Source: Actinomycetota bacterium
Lineage (GTDB): Bacteria > Actinomycetota > Actinomycetes > Actinomycetales > Microbacteriaceae
Assembly (NCBI GenBank): GCA_009704945.1
Contig: WLDG01000002.1
Coordinates: 1-64,000, forward strand
DNA: 64,000 bases
Direction of reading: 5' to 3'
Shown here: one piece after another, positions 46,337 to 56,323 of the stretch
Numbering within the stretch: position 1 is the first letter of the stretch
How the letters are laid out: each line of letters opens with the position of its first letter
Program-made: the position numbers and the translations under genes
Notes under the pieces: model-generated
Told to the model about the DNA's origin: nothing
Seen by the model: the letters and a program-made list of their open reading frames with translations, nothing else
Database searches by the model: none

Positions 46337-49300
46337 CTAGTCGTTAGAGTGACGAGCATTCTTTTGTGCCTTGCGCTGTTGCTTTGCCTCAAGCTTGGCT
46401 CGGCGCTTTTGCTCTCTGAGCTCTTTACGCGAAGGTTTCTCATTCTGCTGAATGATCGGCAATTCACTGGTCAAGAATTCAGGCACCGAACCACCTGCTC
46501 TGGCACTGGCTGGTTGGGAGTCAACCGGCTGTTCTGCCCAGCGCATCTGACTCTCGTCGTCTAGCGGCATCTCAGTCTCAACCGAAACCTCAGTCCACTG
46601 CAACGTTGAGTTCTCAGTGATCACAGTCTCTTCAATAACTGTCACTTTGCTGGCAGGAGCTGCTACGGCTTCAGAAGATACAGACGCCTGCTTCGGAGCA
46701 GCGGTGTCGAGTTTCTTGGCTTTCTTCGCAGCCTTTCTCTGAACTCTCAATTCTTTTCTGTCCTTGCGACCTTCAACTAACCAGTAAAGGGTAGGAACCA
46801 AAATCAGAGTTAGCAGCGTGGAAGAAAGCAGACCACCAATCACCACAATTGCTAGTGGCTTAGAGATAAAGCCTGAGTTTCCGGTCAAACCAAAGGCCAT
46901 TGGCGTAAGAGCCAAAATTGTGGCAAGCGCGGTCATCAGAATTGGGCGCAGACGCTGTCTGGCTCCATCAAATAGTGAATCAATGACGCTCTTACCCTGC
47001 TTACGATATTGGTTAACGAGGTCAATCAGAACAATTGCGTTTGTCACAACAATTCCAATCAACATAAGCATTCCAATAAGGGCCGGCACCCCCAGCGCGG
47101 TGTCAGTCAGAAGTAACAGACCTAACGCACCGGTGGCAGCAAAAGGAATCGAAATCAGAAGTAGTAGTGGCTGAATCAAGGAGGAGAATGTTGCAACCAT
47201 AACGATGTAAACAATCGCCACCGCTGCAAGCAGGGCAAGTCCAAGTTGCGCAAAGCTCTCTGCTTGGTCAGCCGCAGCACCGCCTACGGTTGCCTCAACA
47301 CCAATTGGCAATTCAATTTCAGCTAGTCGCTCATTGATTGCCGCTGAAATGGCACCTAGATCATCACCCTCTGGAGTGAGTTGTACTTCAGCGGTTCGGT
47401 TTCCTCGCTGAGAAGTAATTGAAGTGGGCTTTAGAACCTCATTTACATCAGCAATCTCTGAAAGACGCACCAATCCTGCAAAGGTTGGAATTCTGATGTC
47501 TCTAACCTCTTCAACAGAAGAGGGTGGCTCTGCGCCAGAGATAAATACCTGGGTGTCTTGCTCTTCAATACGAACAGTGCCAAGCGGGCTTGGTCTGAGC
47601 TGGGAAGCAACGATGCCTGTAACTGCTGTTTCAGTTAGCAAGAACCTGGCGGCAGCTTCACGATCGACAACAATCTCTAGCACTCGCTCATCGGCTTCAA
47701 GTGTTGTGCTAATCGCAGTGATGTTCTCTAGGCCTCTCATAGCATCAGCTATTTGATCAACGCTTTGCTGTAGCAGTTCTTTATCAGTCGCTGAAACTTC
47801 AATATCGATGGTTTCAGAAGAGCCAAACCCACCACCCTGACTGGTAGACATCTCGCTGTCTGCCGGGGTGTCGAGGTTTAGCACCTGAGCCTGCAAGTCT
47901 TCAAGGTCAGCGCCTTCATCGGCAATAATGCTGAATGCTATGCCGCGGGCCGCGGCTCCAAAGGCCACACGTCCATCGGCTGCTGAACCAACTGTGGTTT
48001 GCACCACATCAATTCCCTCAATTGTTAGCATTTGCTCTTCCATTTGCTGGGCAGCTGCATCCTGCTCTTCAAAAGTGGTGCCAGTGGGCATGGTCAGTCG
48101 AGCAGTGAACTGGTTCGAACCGCCACCATCAATAAAGTTAGTCTTTAGAAGTGGAACCAGTGAAAATGTGTAGCCGAGAATCAAAACGGCCGCTACTAGA
48201 GTCAACCAAGGGTGGCGTGTTGAACCTTTCAGGATGGGCAGGTAGGAGCGCTGCAGAAGACTCTTCTTTTCCCGCTCTTCCTCGGCAACTCTCTGCTTCT
48301 TTTCAAAGTTCTTGGGATCTTGTTCTTTTAGGGCATTTAGTCGCTTTGGCATGCGCAGGAACCAGTAGGCGAAGACCGGAACAATGGTCAAGCTGACCAG
48401 CAGCGATGCCAGAAGGGCAATTGCGACTGTGAAAGCAAATGGTCGGAATAGTTCTCCAACCAGTCCATCAACTAGTGCAATCGGCAAGAACACAGCAACC
48501 GTGGTAATTGTCGAAGCTGTAATAGCTCCAGCGACTTCCTTAACTGCGGTCATGATTGCTTTTCGACGCTTTTCACCATAACTGAGGTGTCGATTGATGT
48601 TTTCAATAACAACAATCGAGTCATCAACCACTCGACCAATTGAGATTGTCAAAGCACCCAGGGTCAGCAGGTTTAGCGAGTAATCAGCGACTGACAAACC
48701 AATAAAGGTGATTAATACAGAAGTCGGGATCGAGATAGCGGTGATGATTGTGGACTTGAAGCTCAACAAGAACACCAGGATCACCAGTACTGCCATGCCA
48801 AGACCCAGTAAGCCCTCGGTCGTTAGGTCTTTGATTGATTTTTCAATGAATGGAGCCTGGTCAAATATTGTTACGACTGTGACATTTCCACCAAGAGCTT
48901 CTTCAAGCTCAGGAATTAGATCCTGAACCCCATTCGAAACCGCAACAGAGTTACCTTCTGGGGTCTTGACGATAGATACGGCTAGGGATTCGTTGCCATT
49001 AGTTCGGGCAATAGTTGTGACTGGGGCTTGTTCGTAGGTTACTTCCGCAACATCCCCAATGGTTAGAACAGGTGCTGTCGGATTTGGCTGAGTAGGGACC
49101 AAGGGTAGATTCTCAAAAAGTTCAACAGTGTCAACTGCGTTACCGACCTGTACCGACAGGGATCCCTCGGAGTCCGTGATTGAACCGACTGGAAGAACTA
49201 GCCCATTGGAATTGATGGCGGTGACTATGTCTCGCTGGGTTAAGCCATTTAAGGCCAGGGCTGCCTGATTTAGGGTGAGATTAATTCTCTTCTCTTTAGC

Positions 49301-49834
49301 TCCGGATACAGCTACTTCTCTAATGCCGTTGACTTTTTGGAACAGAGTAGGAGCAATCTCTTCAAGCCTCTTTCCGATTCGCTCGTTGTCTCCATTGTTA
49401 TCGCTAACCGCTAAGACAATGATCGGGACCGAGTCAAAGCTTCCAGAGATAATCCTTGGTTCGACATCATCAGGCAAAAGGCCGTCTAGGTCGGTGAGGA
49501 CACCATTGAGTTTTTCAGTGGCCTCTTCTGAAGTAGTGCCAAATGCGAAGGAAACTCTAAGAACCGAAAGGCCAGTGGTAGAAGTGACAGTAGTTGATTC
49601 GACTCCCTCGAGCCCGATCACTGCTTGCTCGATGGGGGAGGAAACTTGGCTGTCAACCACTTCAGGAGAAGCTCCGGGATAAGAGGTAACAACTGCTGCG
49701 GAAGGGATCTCAATCGATGGAATCAGTTCCTGTTTGAGAGCGCCAACCGAGATGAAGCCAAAGGCGGCGACTATCAAGGTGACTAGGGCAACGACGGAAC
49801 GGTTCTTCAAAGAAAGCTTGGCAAGACTGTACAA
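46337..49834 (-). CDS. RND-family (AcrB-like) efflux permease with basic C-terminal tail
   Basis: 1165 residues with the AcrB layout: first helix near residue 13-30, large extracytoplasmic loop, helices 2-6 (about 335-520), second large loop, helices 8-12 (about 870-1010). Family motifs such as 'GRVVDDSIVVIENINRHLSYGEKRRKA' near 400 are present. There is no membrane-fusion adaptor or TolC-like gene nearby, expected for a monoderm. The last 140 residues are a charged tail not found in AcrB, with two Lys/Arg-rich copies ('RKELRVQRKAAKKAKK' and 'RKELREQKRRAKLEAK'). TTG start after AAGAGG. Substrate unknown. Confidence 0.93.
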   Translation of the reverse strand: MYSLAKLSLKNRSVVALVTLIVAAFGFISVGALKQELIPSIEIPSAAVVTSYPGASPEVVDSQVSSPIEQAVIGLEGVESTTVTSTTGLSVLRVSFAFGTTSEEATEKLNGVLTDLDGLLPDDVEPRIISGSFDSVPIIVLAVSDNNGDNERIGKRLEEIAPTLFQKVNGIREVAVSGAKEKRINLTLNQAALALNGLTQRDIVTAINSNGLVLPVGSITDSEGSLSVQVGNAVDTVELFENLPLVPTQPNPTAPVLTIGDVAEVTYEQAPVTTIARTNGNESLAVSIVKTPEGNSVAVSNGVQDLIPELEEALGGNVTVVTIFDQAPFIEKSIKDLTTEGLLGLGMAVLVILVFLLSFKSTIITAISIPTSVLITFIGLSVADYSLNLLTLGALTISIGRVVDDSIVVIENINRHLSYGEKRRKAIMTAVKEVAGAITASTITTVAVFLPIALVDGLVGELFRPFAFTVAIALLASLLVSLTIVPVFAYWFLRMPKRLNALKEQDPKNFEKKQRVAEEEREKKSLLQRSYLPILKGSTRHPWLTLVAAVLILGYTFSLVPLLKTNFIDGGGSNQFTARLTMPTGTTFEEQDAAAQQMEEQMLTIEGIDVVQTTVGSAADGRVAFGAAARGIAFSIIADEGADLEDLQAQVLNLDTPADSEMSTSQGGGFGSSETIDIEVSATDKELLQQSVDQIADAMRGLENITAISTTLEADERVLEIVVDREAAARFLLTETAVTGIVASQLRPSPLGTVRIEEQDTQVFISGAEPPSSVEEVRDIRIPTFAGLVRLSEIADVNEVLKPTSITSQRGNRTAEVQLTPEGDDLGAISAAINERLAEIELPIGVEATVGGAAADQAESFAQLGLALLAAVAIVYIVMVATFSSLIQPLLLLISIPFAATGALGLLLLTDTALGVPALIGMLMLIGIVVTNAIVLIDLVNQYRKQGKSVIDSLFDGARQRLRPILMTALATILALTPMAFGLTGNSGFISKPLAIVVIGGLLSSTLLTLILVPTLYWLVEGRKDRKELRVQRKAAKKAKKLDTAAPKQASVSSEAVAAPASKVTVIEETVITENSTLQWTEVSVETEMPLDDESQMRWAEQPVDSQPASARAGGSVPEFLTSELPIIQQNEKPSRKELREQKRRAKLEAKQQRKAQKNARHSND

Positions 49835-49922
49835 AATAACCTCTTATTGATTTCTAGCTGGTTCAACCAGCCAAGGAGCCAGAATACTCCCATTGTCCTG
49901 GGCTAGGGCTGGGAAATACCGC

Positions 49923-52900
49923 TCAGAGACGCAGAAGCGACAGGTGGCGAGCTGGATTGCCGAAGCGGTGGGCCGTGATGCTCACGGATTGCTCCTTATA
50001 GAAGGGTAAAAGTTCCACAATCCCAGATTCAGTTTGGCTAGAGGTGTAAACAGAAACATCAGGATTTGCCAGCTCAGGACTGCTCAGATCCACCGAACCA
50101 ATAACGCGGACCCTTCTGGGGCGATTCTGCAATGACGCAAGCCAGCTATTTGAATTCTCAACTTTTACGCCTACTCCAGCTCGTTGAATCACCTTCAAGA
50201 TCTTCGGAGAGATTTCAGCAACACTAAGCTCCACTTTCCCAATTGCAATTGCCGTGATGAGAGAGCGCCAAACTTGGTACTCCGTCGCATCTGGTTGAAT
50301 TCGCAATGAGCAGTCTGAACGGAAGTAACGGAGAAGATTCTTTTCAACGCTGAGTGCCGATTCATCTTGAACTTTCGAGAAGTATTGCTTTGCTGCTGCG
50401 ACATCACTCTGGGCAGAACGAACCAGTGATTCAACTTCAAGATCAGTCAGAGTGGAGGCTGTTGCTATTACGAGCAATTCCTCAATAGCCTTAGAGCCAA
50501 TTGGCTCTTTGGCAAAATTAGAAGTAGAAGCCCAGTCAGTTAGGCAGAACAAATAATTAGGTCCACCAGCCTTGGCAGTTGGACCCACGGCAGACTTCTT
50601 CCAACCACCAAATGCCTGTCGTCTGACAATCGCACCGGTTATCCCTCGATTGACATAAACATTTCCAGCTTCAACTTCGCTCAGCCATAAATTGATTTCT
50701 TCAGGGGATAGAGAATGAATTCCAGCTGTCAATCCATAATCAACTGCATTCTGAATTTTGATTGCCTGCTTTAAATTTTTGGCAGTCATGATGGCTAAAA
50801 CTGGACCAAAATACTCTGTCTTGTGTGAGGTTGAAGCAAATCGAACTCGGTCACGAACTCCTGGCGACCAAAGTTTTCCATCCTCACTTAGCTGCTGGGG
50901 TTTGATGAACCACTTTTCACCTTTATCCAAGCGGGTGAGACCATGCAGGAGTTTTTCATTAGGCGCGTCGATAATTGGCCCCATTTGAGCGGCCGGATTG
51001 TTCGGAAAATCCACCGTTAGTGATTCAACGGCGTCCCTCAATTGACTACGGAAGCGCTTTGACTTAGCAACGGAACCAACCAAGATGGCAACGGAACTAG
51101 CCGAGCATTTCTGTCCTGCATGACCAAAAGCAGAGTAGGCAATGTCTTTTGCCGCCAGATCTAAGTCAGCGTGAGGGGTAACGATAATCGCATTTTTACC
51201 GCTCGTTTCCGCCAAAATCCTGAGCGAAGGGTTGAACTGTTTGAACAGCTGAGCTGTTTCATAGCCGCCGGTGAGAATGACTTGATCAACTTTGGGGTGA
51301 GAGATCAGCTGCTTGCCCAGTACTTTCTCCCCAATGTGAATAGGAGTTAGGACGCCAGAGGGCAAGACTTCCAACATCAGGGCCGCCAGAACAGCACCAC
51401 ATCTGCTTGCCGGACCAGCGGGTTTAAAAACAACCGCTGAGCCGGTCGCCAGGGCTGCCAAGATTCCACCGGCTGGAATTGCAATTGGAAAATTCCAAGG
51501 TGGCGTAACCACAGTTAGTTTTCTAGGTACAGCTATAGCGCCAGGTAGCGCGCCAAGGCGGAGAGTTTGTTGCGCGTAGTAGTTTGCGAAATCGATTGCC
51601 TCGGAAACTTCAGTGTCTATCTGGTCGATAGTCTTGCCAGCTTCCGACATGGCAACTTCAATCAAGTACTCGCGGTTTTTTTCGAGGACTACAGCAACTC
51701 GCAGCAATAACTCAGAGCGCTCTATCAGGCTGAGCTTGCTCCATGCCTGCTGGGCAATTAGAGCAATGTCAATGACCTGGTCTAGCGTCACCGCGTCATC
51801 AATAGTGTTGTCTGTTACAAGATCTTCGCCAATAGCGGAGTCAGCCAGTCGCCTAAAGATTGTCTTGGCCCATTCGCGATTCTCAGGAATGGCTGGATCC
51901 GTATCTGGTGCGTTAGTAAAGGGCCCTTCAAGGATTTCTGCAGCCTGCAACTGGCGATTTTGAAGTCGGTTAGGAATTGGCACATCTGTATCAAGTAGCG
52001 CTATCGAGCTTTTGAACCTTTGAACTTCTAGCTCGAAATACTCTTCAGAGTCGAGTTGGAATGCGCTGGATAGGAAGTTGTCTTTAGTTGCACCCTCTTC
52101 GAGTCTTCGAATCAGATAGGCAATGGCAACGTCGAATTCTTTGGGATACACGATTGGCGTATATAAAACCAGTTTGCCGACTGTGTCACTAATCACTTTG
52201 GCTTGGTTAGGAGCCATCCCCAGCAGCATTTCAAAATCGAGACCCTCTTGCGCTCCGCGCTGAGAAGCCAGCAGCCAAGACCAAGCCAGATCAAACAAGT
52301 TGTGACCTGCTACACCTATTTTTACATTCTTCACTCTGTTTTCGGTGAGCGCATAGTTCAGAACTCGCTTGTAGTTGGCGTCTGCTTCTGCCTTTGAAGA
52401 AACAGTAGCCATCGGCCAACCGTGAAGTTCGGAATCAACTCTTTCCATGGGGAGATTAGCTCCCTTGACCACTCTCACCTTAATTGGGGCGCCACCTTGC
52501 AGAACACGTAGCTCTGCCCACTGCTGAAGGTTGATCATCGCTCTCAGTGCATCCGGCAGGTAAGCCTGCAAAACAATGCCAGCTGTCAGTTTCTTGAATT
52601 GAGGCTTTTGAAGAATTGACTTGAATACAGCAATTGTGAGATCTAGGTCTCGATATTCTTCCATGTCAAGGTTTATGAACTTGTTTGGGGTTGCTGAGTT
52701 TGCAATTTCATACAGAGGAGTAAGTCTCTCAACAACTTCCTCGACAGCCTGATCGAATGCCCATGGTGAATTGGGGGAAACGATAGCTGAAACTTTGACT
52801 GAGATGTATTCGGTTTCTTTTCGGCTAAGTATTTCCTGCACTGAGCTCAGTCGCTTGTTTGCTTCATTCTTGCCAAGAACAGCCTCACCTAACAGATTTA

Positions 52901-53357
52901 TGTTGAGGGTCGCGTCTTTTAGTCCAAGCTTTTTGGTTGATTTGATCAACTTGGAACGAGTTGCGTCTAACACTAAGTGAGAAACGAGCTGTCTGAGAAA
53001 TGACCTGGCAATTGGAATCACAGGCCATGGCATCAAAACTCCAAAGTTTGCACCAAGCGAAATCAATATGCGCAGATGAAATGGAAGAAATCTTGGAGTG
53101 ATAGTTCTCAGCCGATATAGGTTGTTCGCAGCGACCCGAAGATCTTCTGGCCGAATAACACCATCAATAAACCCGACCGCGAATTCCAAACCTCTTTCAT
53201 CTTGAAGCAGTCCAGCCAAGCGTTTAGATGGTTTGTTAACACGAAGCTTTTTTGATTGCGCAACCCAGGTGCGCACCTGTTCGATAACCGCCTCAACCAG
53301 CTCCGCAGAGGGAAGGCTGGGGATCTGAGTGGTCTTCAGAGTCGATGTCTCGGGCAC
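49923..53357 (-). CDS. putA: Bifunctional proline dehydrogenase / L-glutamate-gamma-semialdehyde dehydrogenase PutA
   Basis: Oxidises proline to glutamate, 1144 residues. The N-terminal PRODH barrel (about 75-440) includes 'LNINLLGEAVLGKNEANKRL' and 'YLIRRLEEGATKDNFLSSAF'. The aldehyde dehydrogenase domain (about 500-960) carries the catalytic Glu in 'LAETSGKNAIIVTPHADLD' near 700 and the catalytic Cys in 'GHAGQKCSASSVAIL' near 735. There is no N-terminal DNA-binding domain. A further 170-residue C-terminal region lacks a recognised function. GTG start after TACCCT plus six bases, so probably leaderless; divergent from the antiporter gene. Confidence 0.95.
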   Translation of the reverse strand: MPETSTLKTTQIPSLPSAELVEAVIEQVRTWVAQSKKLRVNKPSKRLAGLLQDERGLEFAVGFIDGVIRPEDLRVAANNLYRLRTITPRFLPFHLRILISLGANFGVLMPWPVIPIARSFLRQLVSHLVLDATRSKLIKSTKKLGLKDATLNINLLGEAVLGKNEANKRLSSVQEILSRKETEYISVKVSAIVSPNSPWAFDQAVEEVVERLTPLYEIANSATPNKFINLDMEEYRDLDLTIAVFKSILQKPQFKKLTAGIVLQAYLPDALRAMINLQQWAELRVLQGGAPIKVRVVKGANLPMERVDSELHGWPMATVSSKAEADANYKRVLNYALTENRVKNVKIGVAGHNLFDLAWSWLLASQRGAQEGLDFEMLLGMAPNQAKVISDTVGKLVLYTPIVYPKEFDVAIAYLIRRLEEGATKDNFLSSAFQLDSEEYFELEVQRFKSSIALLDTDVPIPNRLQNRQLQAAEILEGPFTNAPDTDPAIPENREWAKTIFRRLADSAIGEDLVTDNTIDDAVTLDQVIDIALIAQQAWSKLSLIERSELLLRVAVVLEKNREYLIEVAMSEAGKTIDQIDTEVSEAIDFANYYAQQTLRLGALPGAIAVPRKLTVVTPPWNFPIAIPAGGILAALATGSAVVFKPAGPASRCGAVLAALMLEVLPSGVLTPIHIGEKVLGKQLISHPKVDQVILTGGYETAQLFKQFNPSLRILAETSGKNAIIVTPHADLDLAAKDIAYSAFGHAGQKCSASSVAILVGSVAKSKRFRSQLRDAVESLTVDFPNNPAAQMGPIIDAPNEKLLHGLTRLDKGEKWFIKPQQLSEDGKLWSPGVRDRVRFASTSHKTEYFGPVLAIMTAKNLKQAIKIQNAVDYGLTAGIHSLSPEEINLWLSEVEAGNVYVNRGITGAIVRRQAFGGWKKSAVGPTAKAGGPNYLFCLTDWASTSNFAKEPIGSKAIEELLVIATASTLTDLEVESLVRSAQSDVAAAKQYFSKVQDESALSVEKNLLRYFRSDCSLRIQPDATEYQVWRSLITAIAIGKVELSVAEISPKILKVIQRAGVGVKVENSNSWLASLQNRPRRVRVIGSVDLSSPELANPDVSVYTSSQTESGIVELLPFYKEQSVSITAHRFGNPARHLSLLRL

Positions 53358-53363
53358 CCCTCT

Positions 53364-53369
53364 AGGGTA
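53364..53369 (-). promoter_or_regulatory. Putative -10 element of a leaderless promoter (putA)
   Basis: On the minus strand: TACCCT, AGAGGG, GTG. AGAGGG may also be read as a ribosome binding site, but it touches the start codon. Confidence 0.45.
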
Positions 53370-53418
53370 GAGCCTCTGCGAGCATCTTCTCTCAGGGCTC
53401 CAAAAATCAAGGGGTTGT

Positions 53419-53424
53419 TATTGT
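53419..53424 (+). promoter_or_regulatory. Putative -10 element of a leaderless promoter (CPA2 antiporter)
   Basis: TATTGT, GAGCAT, then the GTG start at 53431. It lies back to back with the putA promoter in a 73-base intergenic region. Confidence 0.45.
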
Positions 53425-53430
53425 GAGCAT

Positions 53431-55059
53431 GTGATTGAAAGCGCGTTTGGCCAGGTGGCCCTGATTCTGCTGGTGACAGCGATTATCGGGATGGGGGCCA
53501 AATTCGCTAGACAACCCTTGGTTGTTGCATACATCTTTGTTGGGATTCTGTTAGGTCCAACATTTCTGAATTTGGTCCAGTATGAAGAGGAAATCGAGCT
53601 GTTTGCAGAACTCGGCATTGCCTTGCTGCTTTTCCTGGTCGGGCTGAAGCTGGATCTGAGTCTCATCAAAAACATTGGAAAAGTAGCTGTCTTCACAGGA
53701 CTAGGACAAGTCATTTTTACTGGCTTGCTTGGCTATTTCATTGTGGTCGGCTTTGGTTTCGACGTTGTCCAGGCCGCCTATATCGCAGTTGCAATAACTT
53801 TCTCTTCAACAATCATTGTCGTGAAGCTCCTTTCTGATCGGCGCGAGATAGATCAACTGCATGGACAAATTGCAGTTGGATTCTTAATTGTTCAAGACAT
53901 TTTGGTAATAATTTTCATGGTTGTTATTGCAGCCATAGGCTCCAGTGCTGGTGAGGTTGATCGTTCAATTCCGGTGCTAATTTTTGGCAGCATCGCCTAC
54001 ATTGCTGCCGCTGTGGCTATTTCTAAGTTCTTACTACCAAGGCTGCTTGCCTGGTTGTCCAAGAGCCAGGAATTGACTTTGCTGTTTGGTGTGAGCTGGG
54101 CTTTGAGTCTGGCTGCAATCAGCTACTCCCTAGGCCTCTCGATGGAAATCGGAGCCTTTATCGCAGGTGTTGCGCTGGCATCTACTCCTTATCGAGAGAG
54201 CCTGAGCGGGCGAATGGTAAGCCTGCGGGACATTATGGTTTTGTTCTTCTTCATCCAACTTGGGTCATCACTCAGTTTCTCCGATGCCGTCGAACAGCTG
54301 ATTCCAGCAATCGTCATTTCAATTTTTGTTCTAGTAGCAAAGCCAATCATTGTCATGTTGATTATGCGCTCTCTTGGCTATCGCAACCAAGTCTCCTTCA
54401 AGACTTCCATGGCGATAGCCCAGATAAGTGAATTTTCACTAATCTTGATGGCTCTTGGATTCTCACTTGGACAAGTTAGCCAGTCCGCTGTCAGCCTGGT
54501 GACACTGATTGCTGTCATAACTATTACCTTGTCCACCTACTTCATTCTTTATTCCGACAAGATTTATGCCCTGCTGTTTCCGTGGTTGAAAAAGTTTGAC
54601 ATCCCTGCCGAGGATGGTTTGGACGAAAAAGCGATTGAGGCAAGATACGACGCAATTGTTATTGGAGCAGGTCGGTTGGGCTCCAGCGTTATCGCAGGTT
54701 TAGCAAGCAAGGGAGCAAACTTGCTTATTGTCGATCACAATCCGACCACCTTGAACCGCCTAGGGAACGATGGGCATGGAACATTGTATGGGGATATAAG
54801 TGATCCTGAGTTTGCATCTTCCTTGCCTCTCAATGAAGCGGATGCCATCATTTGCACGGCACAGGAAAGAAGCACCAACCTGGTTGTTCTTGAAACTTTG
54901 GATAGATACGGCTACACCGGTCAAATTTGCCTAACCGCAATGGATGAGCCAACTGCTGCTGTATTGCAAGAGCATCCAAGAGTTACGGTGATTAGACCGC
55001 TCAAAATGGCCGCAAACAGCATCATCGATGCACTACCAAATTTGCGGGAGCGAGAGTAG
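53431..55059 (+). CDS. CPA2-family cation:proton antiporter with TrkA-N domain
   Basis: 542 residues in two parts. The membrane part (about 1-385) has around 12 helices and CPA2 features ('GIALLLFLVGLKLDLSLI' near 52-70, 'FSSTIIVVKLLSDR' near 128, 'QDILVIIF' near 152). The cytoplasmic part (about 405-540) is a TrkA-N NAD-binding domain starting 'DAIVIGAGRLGSSVIAGLASKGANLLIVD'. KefB/RosB-like proteins of this type exchange K+ or Na+ for protons. It is first in an apparent cluster with PgsB- and PgsC-like genes, with 19 bases to the next. Confidence 0.93.
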   Translation: MIESAFGQVALILLVTAIIGMGAKFARQPLVVAYIFVGILLGPTFLNLVQYEEEIELFAELGIALLLFLVGLKLDLSLIKNIGKVAVFTGLGQVIFTGLLGYFIVVGFGFDVVQAAYIAVAITFSSTIIVVKLLSDRREIDQLHGQIAVGFLIVQDILVIIFMVVIAAIGSSAGEVDRSIPVLIFGSIAYIAAAVAISKFLLPRLLAWLSKSQELTLLFGVSWALSLAAISYSLGLSMEIGAFIAGVALASTPYRESLSGRMVSLRDIMVLFFFIQLGSSLSFSDAVEQLIPAIVISIFVLVAKPIIVMLIMRSLGYRNQVSFKTSMAIAQISEFSLILMALGFSLGQVSQSAVSLVTLIAVITITLSTYFILYSDKIYALLFPWLKKFDIPAEDGLDEKAIEARYDAIVIGAGRLGSSVIAGLASKGANLLIVDHNPTTLNRLGNDGHGTLYGDISDPEFASSLPLNEADAIICTAQERSTNLVVLETLDRYGYTGQICLTAMDEPTAAVLQEHPRVTVIRPLKMAANSIIDALPNLRERE

Positions 55060-55078
55060 TCTGCAGTCAGGGGGACGC

Positions 55079-56323
55079 ATGACGGTAGATTTTTCAACTT
55101 GGATACCCGGCTGGTTTTCACTCTCAGCGGTTGTGATTTATGGAACCGTTCTAATCAGTCTTGCGATCAGAGCTAAGTTGGCTAGAGAGAATTACGATCT
55201 GCGAATACTCGTCACCGGCACTCGAGGCAAGTCTGGAACAGTTCGCCTGATTCATTCCGGACTAGTTAATTCTGGGATTCGGGCATTTGGAAAAGTTACG
55301 GGGACAACCGCAGTCGAGTTGCTGCCAGATGCCAGCGAAGTTAGCACCTCGAGGCTGGGCACTGCAGGAATTTCAGAGATGCCGCAGGCAGTCCGGCGTG
55401 GAGCGAAGGCCGGGGCCACACATGGTGTTTTTGAATGCATGGCCATTTCACCAAAGCTGATTCACATTGTGCAGGCTAAATATGTTCAGGCTCAGGTCGT
55501 GGTAATTCCAACCATTCGCCTTGATCATCTCGAAGACGAGGGCCTGACCGAATTTGAAATTGGGATGAACATCCTAAATTCGATTGATAAGTGCCAATAC
55601 TTAGTTACTGGTGTCGATCAACCAGAACTGGTTGAGGCTTACTCAAGTTGGTGCAATGAACGTGATGTCACCTTTATACATTGTTCACCTGAACAGGAAA
55701 CGCCACTTGTACCCGGTCACCATCCAGTGAATGTTGCTGTGGCTCAAGAGGTGCTAGCTATCGCTGGTATGGATAATGCTCAAGCTACTAAAGGCATCCA
55801 GTTGGCTGGTCTGGAACCTAGAGCCTTGGATATATTCAAACTTGATCTAGCCGGCACAGAGTGCTTGATGATTGACATCGGAGGAGCTAACGACCCAACC
55901 TCCTCATCCGAAGCTTTGCAAAGTTGGCAGCTGGGAACCGAAGCAATCATTCCGGTTCTAGTGAATAGGTGGGAGAGGCCCCTTCGCTCAGTTGTCTTCT
56001 CGGCAGCCATGGCCAATCATTTTCCTGTCACTTTGGTGACTGGACCGCTGTTTAGTTGGATTGGCCGACGCTCTACCAGAAAACTTTTTCAAGACAATCA
56101 AAATGTGAAGGTTTTTGGTGCACAGTTTGTGCAAGTTTCCTATCTCGACTGTCTACGACCCGAACGCATAGTCCAAAAGCTGAGACAAAAATTCCCAGAC
56201 CTAATTCAGCAGCGGGTTATTTTCGTGCTTGTGGAAAACGTGCACGGTACCAAAGCAGACTTACTTCGATCCAATTTTGAGAGAGGTCAAAAGCTGAAGT
56301 ATTCGGAGGTGCTGGGCAAATGA
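55079..56323 (+). CDS. pgsB: Poly-gamma-glutamate synthase subunit PgsB/CapB-like
   Basis: ATP-dependent ligase of the Mur ligase fold that, in known systems, polymerises glutamate through gamma-carboxyl links. 414 residues with one N-terminal membrane helix (12-31), the P-loop GTRGKSGT at 47-54, 'FGKVTGTTAVELLPDA', 'AISPKLIHIVQAKYVQAQVVVIPTIRLDHLED' near 125-155 and 'HPVNVAVAQEVLAIAGMD' further on. The ATG at 55079 with GGGGG upstream is chosen over an in-frame start 51 bases earlier inside the antiporter gene. Overlaps the next gene by four bases. Confidence 0.92.
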   Translation: MTVDFSTWIPGWFSLSAVVIYGTVLISLAIRAKLARENYDLRILVTGTRGKSGTVRLIHSGLVNSGIRAFGKVTGTTAVELLPDASEVSTSRLGTAGISEMPQAVRRGAKAGATHGVFECMAISPKLIHIVQAKYVQAQVVVIPTIRLDHLEDEGLTEFEIGMNILNSIDKCQYLVTGVDQPELVEAYSSWCNERDVTFIHCSPEQETPLVPGHHPVNVAVAQEVLAIAGMDNAQATKGIQLAGLEPRALDIFKLDLAGTECLMIDIGGANDPTSSSEALQSWQLGTEAIIPVLVNRWERPLRSVVFSAAMANHFPVTLVTGPLFSWIGRRSTRKLFQDNQNVKVFGAQFVQVSYLDCLRPERIVQKLRQKFPDLIQQRVIFVLVENVHGTKADLLRSNFERGQKLKYSEVLGK

